NCBI GenBank assembly: GCA_002332795.1
Contig: DDBP01000367.1
Span: forward strand, 1-20,080
Direction: 5' to 3'
Length of the DNA stretch: 20,080 nucleotides
Origin: Anaerolineales bacterium UBA2029
GTDB taxonomy: Bacteria > Chloroflexota > Anaerolineae > Aggregatilineales > Aggregatilineaceae
Shown in pieces: positions 8,197 to 14,499 of the stretch. Every line of letters begins with the position of its first letter. Within the stretch, counting starts at the first letter, position 1. The notes below the pieces were generated by a model. The model saw nothing but the letters and a program-made list of their open reading frames with translations. It made no database searches and was not told where the DNA came from. The translations under genes and the position numbers were made by a program.

Positions 8197-8601
8197 ATGC
8201 TGAGCGATCCTATTGCTGATATGTTGACGCGGATCCGCAATGCCGTCATGGCCGGGCACCCTACGGTGGCGATCCCGCACTCCAAAATGAAGATGGCCAT
8301 TGCGCAGATCCTCAAGGATGAGGGCTTCATCGAGGATGTGACGCTTGAGGAAGGCAAGCCCGCTCCTGTGATGGTGATCAAGCTCAAGTACTGGGGTCAG
8401 CGCCGCGAGCGCCGCCCGGTGATCACCAACCTCAAGCGCGTGAGCAAGCCTGGTCGCCGGGTCTATGTGGGCAAGGACGAGATTCCGTGGGTGCTCAGTG
8501 GCATGGGCATCGCCATTCTCACCACGCCCAAGGGTGTGATGACCGGCCAGCAGGCGCATCGCCTGGGCGTTGGCGGCGAGGTGCTCTGCTACGTCTGGTA
8601 A
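8197..8601 (+). CDS. rpsH: 30S ribosomal protein S8
   Basis: Small-subunit central-domain protein uS8. In E. coli it is also the repressor of the spc operon. The 134-residue product begins MLSDPIADMLTRIRNAVMAGH and ends with LSGMGIAILTTPKGVMT followed by GGEVLCYVW, both standard for the family. The start is ATG 8197, 16 bases after rpsN, with a GAGCGGAG just upstream. It is followed by a 174-base spacer, the longest but one in the ribosomal block. Confidence 0.98.
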   Translation: MLSDPIADMLTRIRNAVMAGHPTVAIPHSKMKMAIAQILKDEGFIEDVTLEEGKPAPVMVIKLKYWGQRRERRPVITNLKRVSKPGRRVYVGKDEIPWVLSGMGIAILTTPKGVMTGQQAHRLGVGGEVLCYVW

Positions 8602-8775
8602 AGACGCCAGAGCGCCAAAGGCACGCCTGGCGGGCGCGCGGCGGCCAGTAGAGGCTCTGGGCGAGGGCGCGGACAGCCGTCCCCTCATCGCCCGGAAGGT
8701 CTACGCGGCAGCCCAGCCCCGGCCAACGCTCCTGGCGCACCGTATCGTCAGATGACTAAGGAAGGATGAGGAACC
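8602..8775 (+). promoter_or_regulatory. rpsH-rplF spacer with imperfect hairpin at 8659-8693
   Basis: I see no gene in this 174-base spacer. GGGC-GAGGG (8659-8667) can pair with CCCTC (8682-8686) and GCCC (8690-8693), nine pairs with a three-base bulge. No T-tract and no convincing promoter were seen. The open frames here have unlikely sequences and no family resemblance. Confidence 0.3.
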
Positions 8776-9321
8776 GTGTCACGTATTGGGAAGAAGCCTA
8801 TTCCGATCCCGGACAAGGTTCAGGTGACGATTGACGGGAGCGAAGTGACCGTCAAGGGACCGAAGGGGGAACTGCGTCAGAAGTTCTCGCCCGCGATGAT
8901 CATCAAGCAAGAAGCGGGCCAGCTTGTCGTCGAGCGCCCCACCGATCAGCGTCAGCATCGCGCCCTGCATGGCCTGACGCGCGCCCTGCTGGCCAACATG
9001 GTCACCGGCGTCAGCAAAGGGTTCGAGCGCGTGCTGGTCATCGAGGGCGTGGGGTACCGCGCCGAGATGGACGGCAGCAAGCTGGTGATGCATCTGGGCT
9101 ATTCGCACTCCATCCCTGTCGAGCCGCCGCCGAACGTGCAGTTCGAGGTGGAAGAGCGCGGGCGCATCGTGCGCATCCGCGGCATTGACAAGCAGGTGGT
9201 GGGTCAACTGGCCGCCGACATTCGCAAACTGCGCCCGCCGGAACCCTACAAGGGCAAGGGTGTGCGCTACGAAGACGAGAAAATCCGTCGGAAGGCCGGC
9301 AAGACAGGTAAAGCTGGCTAG
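8776..9321 (+). CDS. rplF: 50S ribosomal protein L6
   Basis: Large-subunit protein uL6, near the sarcin-ricin loop and the factor-binding site. The product is 181 residues from a GTG start at 8776 (GTG TCA CGT), which gives MSRIGKKPIPIPDKVQV, the standard N-terminus; GATGAGGAACC lies directly upstream. Landmarks are VTVKGPKGELRQKF, the VEGVGYRA-like VIEGVGYRAEM, LGYSHSIPVEPP, and the C-terminal signature RKLRPPEPYKGKGVRY. There is a slightly long lysine/glycine tail. The gap to rplR is 26 bases. Confidence 0.98.
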   Translation: MSRIGKKPIPIPDKVQVTIDGSEVTVKGPKGELRQKFSPAMIIKQEAGQLVVERPTDQRQHRALHGLTRALLANMVTGVSKGFERVLVIEGVGYRAEMDGSKLVMHLGYSHSIPVEPPPNVQFEVEERGRIVRIRGIDKQVVGQLAADIRKLRPPEPYKGKGVRYEDEKIRRKAGKTGKAG

Positions 9322-9347
9322 GCTGTAGGGCGTAGAGAGAGACAGCT

Positions 9348-9710
9348 ATGAGTGAGAAATCGCAAGTTGCACGCCAACGCCGCCATCGCCGCGTGCGCGC
9401 CAAGATCGCTGGAACGCCAGAGCGTCCGCGCCTGAACGTGTTCCGCAGCCTGGGCCATATCTACGCTCAGGTCATTGACGACGTGGCCGGCCATACGCTG
9501 GCTTCTGCCTCGACCATTGATCGCGAGTTGCGCGGCCAGGTGGAAGGCAAATCCAAGACCGAAGCGGCCAAGATGGTGGGAGCGCTGGTGGCCCGGCGCG
9601 CCCAGGCGATCGGCATCAAGCGCGTCGTCTTCGACCGCGGCGGCTACCGCTATCATGGGCGCGTCAAGGCCCTGGCGGAAGCCGCCCGTGAAGCTGGGTT
9701 AGAGTTCTAG
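9348..9710 (+). CDS. rplR: 50S ribosomal protein L18
   Basis: Large-subunit protein uL18, which binds 5S rRNA with L5 in the central protuberance. The 120-residue product has the basic N-terminus RQRRHRRVRAKIAGTPERPRL, then NVFRSLGHIYAQVIDD, and ends with VVFDRGGYRYHGRVKALAEA, the family signature. ATG 9348 follows GAGAGAGACAGCT, a modest SD. The gap to rpsE is 59 bases. Length and motifs are normal. Confidence 0.98.
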   Translation: MSEKSQVARQRRHRRVRAKIAGTPERPRLNVFRSLGHIYAQVIDDVAGHTLASASTIDRELRGQVEGKSKTEAAKMVGALVARRAQAIGIKRVVFDRGGYRYHGRVKALAEAAREAGLEF

Positions 9711-9769
9711 CCAGAAAGCGGGCGCGTTGCGCTCTGCCTGGTACAACGGGCTGACTTTGGGAGATAACC

Positions 9770-10312
9770 ATGGGAAGACGAGAACCAAGACGCGACGAAG
9801 AGCGCGAAGATCTCGACGAGCGGGTCATTGAAATCAGCCGCGTCGCCAAGGTGGTGAAAGGCGGTCGTCGGTTCGCCTTCCGCTCGGTGGTCGTCGTCGG
9901 CGACAACAAAGGTCAGGTGGGCATCGGCGTCGGCAAGGCGCGCGGTGTGCCCGATTCGATTCGCAAGGCAACCGAACGCGCGCGCCGCAATATGCGCCGC
10001 GTGGCCGTGACGGGCACCACCATCCCGCACGAGGTGGTGGGCCGTTGCGGCGGGGCCAAGGTGTTCCTGAAGCCCGCGTCGCCCGGCACCGGTGTGATCG
10101 CCGGTGGTGGCGTGCGCGCCGTGCTGGAAGCCGCTGGTGTGCGCGACATCCTCAGCAAGAGCCAGGGCAGCGCCAACATCCTGAACGTGGCCCATGCCAC
10201 TTTCGACGCGCTCACCCAGCTCAAGGACTTCGAAGAGGTGGCCCGGATGCGTGGCAAGGACCCCATGCACGTCAAGCCTTTCTGGCTGCGCAGGAGGGCT
10301 TCCAATGGCTGA
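9770..10312 (+). CDS. rpsE: 30S ribosomal protein S5
   Basis: Small-subunit protein uS5, part of the mRNA entry channel and known for ram and spectinomycin-resistance mutations in E. coli. The 180-residue product has an acidic/basic N-terminal tail, then ISRVAKVVKGGRRFAFRSVV, the double-stranded-RNA-binding-like part, and GVGKARGVPDSIRKA. The C-terminal domain has GTGVIAGGGVRAVLEAAGV and DILSKSQGSANILN. ATG 9770 follows GGGAGATAACC. Its TGA overlaps the rpmD ATG by eight bases (ATGGCTGA). Confidence 0.98.
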   Translation: MGRREPRRDEEREDLDERVIEISRVAKVVKGGRRFAFRSVVVVGDNKGQVGIGVGKARGVPDSIRKATERARRNMRRVAVTGTTIPHEVVGRCGGAKVFLKPASPGTGVIAGGGVRAVLEAAGVRDILSKSQGSANILNVAHATFDALTQLKDFEEVARMRGKDPMHVKPFWLRRRASNG

Positions 10313-10496
10313 GAAGAAACTGCGTGTCACGCTGGTGCGCAGCCCCATCGGCTATAGCAAGCGCCAGAAAGAAACGGTGCGCTCCCTGGGGCTGGGCCGT
10401 CTCAATTCGTCCGTCGTACACGACGACACGCCGCCCATCCGGGGGATGATCGCCAAGATCATTCACCTGGTCAAGGTCGAGGAGATCGAACAATGA
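10305..10496 (+). CDS. rpmD: 50S ribosomal protein L30
   Basis: Large-subunit protein uL30, a small ferredoxin-like-fold protein. The 63-residue product has KLRVTLVRSPIGYSKRQKET and TVRSLGLGRLNSSVVHDDTP, typical of the family. ATG 10305 is chosen because AGGAGG at 10292-10297 lies seven bases before it and family homology starts there; the frame is open further upstream but that stretch overlaps rpsE. The start overlaps the rpsE stop by eight bases and the stop overlaps the rplO start by four (ATGA), so all three genes are likely coupled. Confidence 0.97.
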   Translation: MAEKKLRVTLVRSPIGYSKRQKETVRSLGLGRLNSSVVHDDTPPIRGMIAKIIHLVKVEEIEQ

Positions 10497-11023
10497 AGCT
10501 ACACGACCTCCGTCCAGACGAAGGGGCTACCAAGCGACGCAAGCGCGTAGGCCGGGGTATCAGCGCCGGGCAGGGCAAGACCGCCGGGCGCGGCACCAAG
10601 GGCCAGGGCGCGCGTAGCGGCCCCAACAAAGGCGCATACTTCGAAGGTGGTCAGCTCCCGCTGGTGCGCCGCCTGCCCTTCAAGCGCGGCTTCACCAATA
10701 TCTTCCGCGTGGAATATCAGGAAGTGAACGTGGCCGACCTGGCGCAGCGCTTCAACGACGGCGACACGGTGACGCCGGAAACGCTGGCCGCCAAAGGGCT
10801 GATCAAGAAGGCGGAAGAACCGGTAGTGGTGCTGGGAGAAGGCGACCTGGGAGTCCGGCTCACGGTCAAGGCGCATCGCTTCTCCAAGAGCGCTCAGCAG
10901 AAGATCGAGGCAGCCGGTGGCTCGGTGCACACGTTGCCCTTGCTGCTGAAGGGCGCGCGCGCCACAGTCAAGAAGCTGCCCAAAGAGCAGGTCGCCCGGC
11001 TACGCGCGCAACAAGCGGAATAG
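10493..11023 (+). CDS. rplO: 50S ribosomal protein L15, with C-terminal extension
   Basis: Large-subunit protein uL15, a late-assembly hub protein. The product is 176 residues, against about 144-150 in many bacteria. The N-terminal half is canonical: MKLHDLRPDEGATKRRKRVG, GRGISAGQGKTAGRGTKGQG and EGGQLPLVRRLPFKRGF. The globular part has TVKAHRFSKSAQQKIEAAGG, where E. coli L15 stops; here about 32 more residues follow (SVHTLPLLLKGARATVKKLP and a charged end). ATG 10493 overlaps the rpmD stop as ATGA. An 84-base hairpin-bearing spacer leads to secY. Confidence 0.97.
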   Translation: MKLHDLRPDEGATKRRKRVGRGISAGQGKTAGRGTKGQGARSGPNKGAYFEGGQLPLVRRLPFKRGFTNIFRVEYQEVNVADLAQRFNDGDTVTPETLAAKGLIKKAEEPVVVLGEGDLGVRLTVKAHRFSKSAQQKIEAAGGSVHTLPLLLKGARATVKKLPKEQVARLRAQQAE

Positions 11024-11038
11024 TGCGTTCGAGCGGCT

Positions 11039-11066
11039 GGGCGGTCCGGCCTGTGCCAGGCCGCCC
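11039..11066 (+). promoter_or_regulatory. Hairpin in the rplO-secY spacer
   Basis: GGCCTG (11048-11053) and CAGGCC (11057-11062) form a perfect six-pair stem with a TGC loop. GGGC (11039-11042) and GCCC (11063-11066) extend it after a five-base left bulge. No T-tract follows. It lies between the rplO stop and the secY SD (AAGGA 11095-11099) and could mark processing or partial termination. Confidence 0.4.
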
Positions 11067-11107
11067 GGCCCTGTGCAACGATCAACGAGCGGATAAGGAT
11101 TGACACC

Positions 11108-12442
11108 ATGATCGAGGCGCTACGGAATGCCTTCCGGCTGCCAGACCTGCGGCGGAAGATGCTCTACACGCTCTTCATCCTGGTCATCTACCAGTTTGCC
11201 GCGCATGTCACGGTGCCGGGGGTGCAGCGCGGGACTTTGGATCAGCTCTTTAGAGAGAATGAATCGGGCTTTTTGAGCGTGCTCAACCTCCTGTCGGGGG
11301 GTGCGGTCTCCAACTTCAGCGTGATCGCCAATGGCGTGTATCCCTACATCACCGCCTCGATCATCCTGCAACTGTTGGTGCCCATCATCCCCCGCCTGGA
11401 AGCCATCGCCAAAGAGCCGGGTGGCCAGGAGAAGATCAACCAGTACACCTACTACCTGGCTATCCCCATGGCTGCCCTGCAGTCCATCGGGCAGATCAAC
11501 ATCTTCCAGAGCCAGATCAATGCCTCCGGCCTCAATGTAGACCTGATCGAAGGGTTCGGCTTTGGGGCGGGCAGCAACCTGCTGACCACCATCTCGGTCA
11601 TTGTCACCATGACCGCGGGGACGATGTTCGCCATCTGGCTCGGTGAACTGATCACCGAGCAGGGCATCGGCAACGGCATCTCGATCATCATCTTCGCGGG
11701 CATTGTGGCGCGAGTGCCGGCTAACCTCTACCAGTTGCTCCAGGGCGAGGCGGCGGTCTTCAACCTGATCGCCTTCGTGGTGCTCACCCTGGTGACAGTG
11801 GTGGTGATCGTGGTCATTCAGGAAGGCACGCGGCGCATCCCGGTGCAGTATGGCAAGCGCGTGCGCGGTCGCCGTCTGTATGGCGGTGGCGCGACGCACA
11901 TCCCGCTGAAGGTCAACACCGCGGGCATGATCCCGCTGATCTTCGCCCAGTCCATCGTCACCTTCCCGGCCATCGTGGCGGGCTTCTTCAGCGGCGACGT
12001 GGCTACCCGCATCCAGGATACCTTCGGCAATCAGCGCGGCTTCCTGTACTGGTTCATCTACTTCTGGCTGGTGGTGGGCTTCACCTTCTTCTACACCAGC
12101 GTGATGATCCAGAACCAGAACCTGGCCGACAACCTGCAGAAGAACGGCGGCTTCATCCCCGGCATTCGCCCCGGACGGCGCACGCAGGACTACATCAACC
12201 GCATCGTCAACCGGATCACGCTGGTTGGCGCGGTGTTCCTGGGCGTGGTGGCTGTGCTGCCGGGCCTGATGCAGGTGGTGCAGCGCCTGGTGCTCGATCC
12301 GGCGGTCGCCGCCAGTTCGCGCAACCCGGCTCTGGTGATCAGCAGCGCGGGGTTGATCATCGTCGTCGGCGTGGTGATTGACACCATGCGGCAGCTCGAA
12401 GCGCAGCTCACCATGCGCAACTACGACGGATTCCTGCGCTAG
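11108..12442 (+). CDS. secY: Preprotein translocase subunit SecY
   Basis: Central pore of the SecYEG channel in the cytoplasmic membrane, moving unfolded proteins out or into the membrane. It is 444 residues, within the family range of about 420-450, with ten hydrophobic segments expected and visible as repeated stretches such as MLYTLFILVIYQFAAHVTVP (TM1) and FYWFIYFWLVVGFTFFYTSV-like helices. Landmarks are the plug region after the first loop, PYITASIILQLLVPIIPRLE, EQGIGNGISIIIFAGIVARV, and the C-terminal NGGFIPGIRPGRRTQDYI. The start is ATG 11108 with AAGGA at 11095-11099. In the standard order adk follows; here map follows, after a strong hairpin. Confidence 0.98.
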   Translation: MIEALRNAFRLPDLRRKMLYTLFILVIYQFAAHVTVPGVQRGTLDQLFRENESGFLSVLNLLSGGAVSNFSVIANGVYPYITASIILQLLVPIIPRLEAIAKEPGGQEKINQYTYYLAIPMAALQSIGQINIFQSQINASGLNVDLIEGFGFGAGSNLLTTISVIVTMTAGTMFAIWLGELITEQGIGNGISIIIFAGIVARVPANLYQLLQGEAAVFNLIAFVVLTLVTVVVIVVIQEGTRRIPVQYGKRVRGRRLYGGGATHIPLKVNTAGMIPLIFAQSIVTFPAIVAGFFSGDVATRIQDTFGNQRGFLYWFIYFWLVVGFTFFYTSVMIQNQNLADNLQKNGGFIPGIRPGRRTQDYINRIVNRITLVGAVFLGVVAVLPGLMQVVQRLVLDPAVAASSRNPALVISSAGLIIVVGVVIDTMRQLEAQLTMRNYDGFLR

Positions 12443-12459
12443 GGTGGATTGAGGTCGAA

Positions 12460-12488
12460 GCGGGGGGAAACGGCGCGCTTCCCCCCGC
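12460..12488 (+). promoter_or_regulatory. Strong GC hairpin between secY and map
   Basis: GCGGGGGGAA (12460-12469) pairs perfectly with TTCCCCCCGC (12479-12488) around a nine-base loop. It starts 17 bases after the secY stop and ends 13 bases before the map ATG. No T-tract follows, so full termination is doubtful. The same stem theme recurs after mazG. It may be an attenuator, a stabiliser or a weak terminator (inference). Confidence 0.6.
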
Positions 12489-12501
12489 CGAGAGATGCTC
12501 T

Positions 12502-13293
12502 ATGCCTGTGACGCCGAAGACGCCAGAAGAAGTGGCCATCATGCGTCAGGCCGGGCGCATCAATGCCCTGGCGTTGCAGGCCATGCGCGAGGCCGTCCGG
12601 CCCGGCATCAGCACGTTAGAACTGGATCGCATCGCGGCTGAGGTGTTGCGCGAGCATGGGGCGCGGCCCGCCTTCCTGGGCTATCCGCCAGGCAGCCCGC
12701 ACCCCTTCCCGGCTACCATCACCGCGTCCATCAATCACGAGCTGGTGCACGGCATCCCGCGGGCCGATCGCATCTTGCAGGAAGGCGACATCATCAGCCT
12801 GGACTGCGGCACTGTTTACAAGGGGTTCGTGGCCGACTCGGCCATCACGGTAGGCGTGGGGCGCATCTCTGCCGAGGCGCAACGCTTGCTGGAAGTGACC
12901 GAGCAGGCGCTCTATGAAGGTATCGCCGCGGCAGTGGCAGGCAACACCACGCGCGACATCGCGCTGGCCATTCAGCGCTTCGTCGAGCGGCACGGGTATA
13001 GCGTGGTGCGCGAATACGCCGGGCACGGGGTAGGACGGGCCATGCACGAAGACCTGCACGTGCCCAACTGGTGGCCCAATTCGCGCCGGCGCAACCTGGT
13101 CTTTCGCAGCGTGACCCTGCTGCCGGGGTATACCTTCGCCATCGAGCCGATGGTCAACGCGGGCGGCCCGGCGGTGCGCACCCTGGACGATCACTGGACG
13201 GTGGTGACGCAGGACGGCTCGCTGTCGGCGCACTTTGAGCACACCGTGGCGGTGACGCCGCAAGGCCCGCCGCTGATCCTGACCCTGCCCTAG
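12502..13293 (+). CDS. map: Methionine aminopeptidase, type I
   Basis: Two-metal enzyme that removes the initiator methionine from new proteins in the cytoplasm. It is 263 residues, the usual length. All expected active-site residues are visible: His83 in LVHGIP, metal ligands Asp101 (LDCGT), Asp112 (VADSA), His175 (GHGVG), Glu215 (IEPM) and Glu246 (FEHT). Between VPN (187-189) and AIEPM (213-217) it carries NWWPNSRRRNLVFRSVTLLP, about seven residues longer than the common GKPGTGPVLKEGM-type loop. ATG 12502 has only a weak upstream GAGAG. In many bacteria adk precedes it and infA-rpmJ follows; neither is here. Confidence 0.97.
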   Translation: MPVTPKTPEEVAIMRQAGRINALALQAMREAVRPGISTLELDRIAAEVLREHGARPAFLGYPPGSPHPFPATITASINHELVHGIPRADRILQEGDIISLDCGTVYKGFVADSAITVGVGRISAEAQRLLEVTEQALYEGIAAAVAGNTTRDIALAIQRFVERHGYSVVREYAGHGVGRAMHEDLHVPNWWPNSRRRNLVFRSVTLLPGYTFAIEPMVNAGGPAVRTLDDHWTVVTQDGSLSAHFEHTVAVTPQGPPLILTLP

Positions 13294-13333
13294 GCCAGGC
13301 ACCCTGGGGCACGGGGCGCGCCGAAGTTAACCC

Positions 13334-13362
13334 TGGTCAAGGGGGGTGCTTTTCGCTAAAAT
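13334..13362 (+). promoter_or_regulatory. Candidate sigma-70-type promoter for the rpsM operon
   Basis: TGGTCA (13334-13339, four of six to TTGACA) is followed after exactly 17 bases by TAAAAT (13357-13362, five of six to TATAAT). This AT-rich patch stands out in the GC-rich spacer between map and rpsM. Predicted transcription starts near 13369, giving a leader of about 48 bases before the rpsM ATG at 13417. Confidence 0.55.
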
Positions 13363-13374
13363 TGAGGTTCCGTC

Positions 13375-13393
13375 TGGCGGGTGCCGACCGCCA
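13375..13393 (+). promoter_or_regulatory. Hairpin in the rpsM (alpha operon) leader
   Basis: TGGCGG (13375-13380) pairs perfectly with CCGCCA (13388-13393) around a seven-base loop. It sits a few bases inside the predicted transcript and just upstream of the AAGGAATGAGGAG ribosome binding area. In E. coli, S4 represses the alpha operon through a leader structure; a similar role here is inference only. Confidence 0.4.
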
Positions 13394-13416
13394 AGGAATG
13401 AGGAGATGACGGCTAT

Positions 13417-13803
13417 ATGGCACGTATCGAGGGTGTAGACCTCCCGCGCAACAAGCGCGTCGAAGTCGCGCTCACCTACATCTACGGCATTGGCCCGTCG
13501 CGCAGCAAGCAGATTCTGGCGCAGACCGGCATCAACCCCGATGTCCGCGTCAAGGACCTGTCGGAAGACGAGGTGCAGAAACTGCGCGATAGCGTCAGTC
13601 AGTTCCGCGTAGAAGGTGATCTGCGGCGCGAAGTTCAGCTCAATATCAAGCGCCTGATCGAGATCGGCAGCTACCGCGGCCTGCGTCACCGCCGCAACCT
13701 GCCGGTGCGCGGCCAGCGCACCCGTACCAACGCCCGCACGCGGCGTGGCCCGCGCAAGACGGTGGCCGGGCGTGGTCGTCGTCGTGGAGCCAAGAAGAAG
13801 TAA
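13417..13803 (+). CDS. rpsM: 30S ribosomal protein S13
   Basis: Small-subunit head protein uS13, which contacts the P-site tRNA and makes bridges to L5. The 128-residue product begins MARIEGVDLPRNKRVEVALT, then YIYGIGPSRSKQILAQTGI, and ends in a basic tail with YRGLRHRRNLPVRGQRTRTN and an RRGPRKTVAGRGRRR-like end, all standard. ATG 13417 follows AGGAG at 13401-13405. It heads the alpha block behind a candidate promoter and leader hairpin. The infA and rpmJ genes usually found just upstream are absent from the 123-base map-rpsM gap. Confidence 0.98.
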   Translation: MARIEGVDLPRNKRVEVALTYIYGIGPSRSKQILAQTGINPDVRVKDLSEDEVQKLRDSVSQFRVEGDLRREVQLNIKRLIEIGSYRGLRHRRNLPVRGQRTRTNARTRRGPRKTVAGRGRRRGAKKK

Positions 13804-13847
13804 CAGCACCCTGGCGTGCACGGCCTCTGCGCTGTGCGGCTTTGCCT

Positions 13848-13879
13848 GCGACCGGGGCGCGCGTTGGTGCGCCGGTCGC
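13848..13879 (+). promoter_or_regulatory. Hairpin in the rpsM-rpsK spacer
   Basis: GCGACCGG (13848-13855) pairs perfectly with CCGGTCGC (13872-13879), and CGC 13858-13860 with GCG 13869-13871 after a two-base bulge. The 146-base spacer between rpsM and rpsK is otherwise without a gene that I can see. No T-tract follows the stem. Confidence 0.45.
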
Positions 13880-13949
13880 CGGAAGAGCTAGGCAGGGCGG
13901 GGCGTGCAGTTCGTTCGCACAGGTGGTGTCGAGGAGAAATTGGGAGACT

Positions 13950-14360
13950 ATGGGACGCACTCGTAGCACCAGCACCAAAGGGCCACGTCGTGGGCCGCGC
14001 AAGATCAAGAAGAATATCCCGTACGGCCAGGCGCACATCCAGGCGACGTTCAACAACACCATCGTCTCGATGAGCGATCAGCAGGGCAACGTCATCGCCT
14101 GGGCCAGCGCCGGTACCGCCGGCTTCAAGGGCAGCCGCAAGAGCACGCCCTATGCCGCGCGTATGGTGGCTCAGCAGGCCGCTGAGAACGCCAAAGAGCA
14201 CGGGATGCAGGAAGTGGACGTCTTCGTCAAGGGGCCTGGCCCCGGTCGCGAGGCGGCGATCCGCGCCATCCAGGCCAGTGGCCTGAAGGTGCGCTCGATC
14301 ACCGACGTGACGCCCGTCCCTCATAACGGCGTGCGCCCGCCCAAGAAGCGGCGCGTCTAG
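13950..14360 (+). CDS. rpsK: 30S ribosomal protein S11
   Basis: Small-subunit platform protein uS11, near the mRNA exit and the Shine-Dalgarno helix. The 136-residue product starts MGRTRSTSTKGPRRGPRK and contains KNIPYGQAHIQATFNNTIVS, GTAGFKGSRKSTPYAA and the ending SITDVTPVPHNGVRPPKKRR, all diagnostic. The frame is open upstream to 13842, but that part lies in the spacer and resembles nothing; ATG 13950 follows GGGAGACT and matches the family N-terminus. A 139-base spacer follows before rpsD. Confidence 0.98.
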   Translation: MGRTRSTSTKGPRRGPRKIKKNIPYGQAHIQATFNNTIVSMSDQQGNVIAWASAGTAGFKGSRKSTPYAARMVAQQAAENAKEHGMQEVDVFVKGPGPGREAAIRAIQASGLKVRSITDVTPVPHNGVRPPKKRRV

Positions 14361-14499
14361 CCCGTCATCGTCTATCCGACCGCGCGCGGTGCGGCTGTGT
14401 GGCGTGCGGCGCGTCGCGGATGGAGGGTAAGTCTGTACGGTTGTGTTTCGACGAGTGGTGTAAACACACTTGTCCTGGTGTGGAGGAAGCCAAAGACCA

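Noticed and set aside
8570..8755. Small gene in the rpsH-rplF spacer
   Set aside because: The open frame overlaps rpsH, has low-complexity Ala/Arg content, no SD and no family resemblance.
13842..13949. N-terminal extension of S11
   Set aside because: The stretch lies in the hairpin-bearing spacer, resembles no S11, and MGRTRSTST at 13950 is a normal start.
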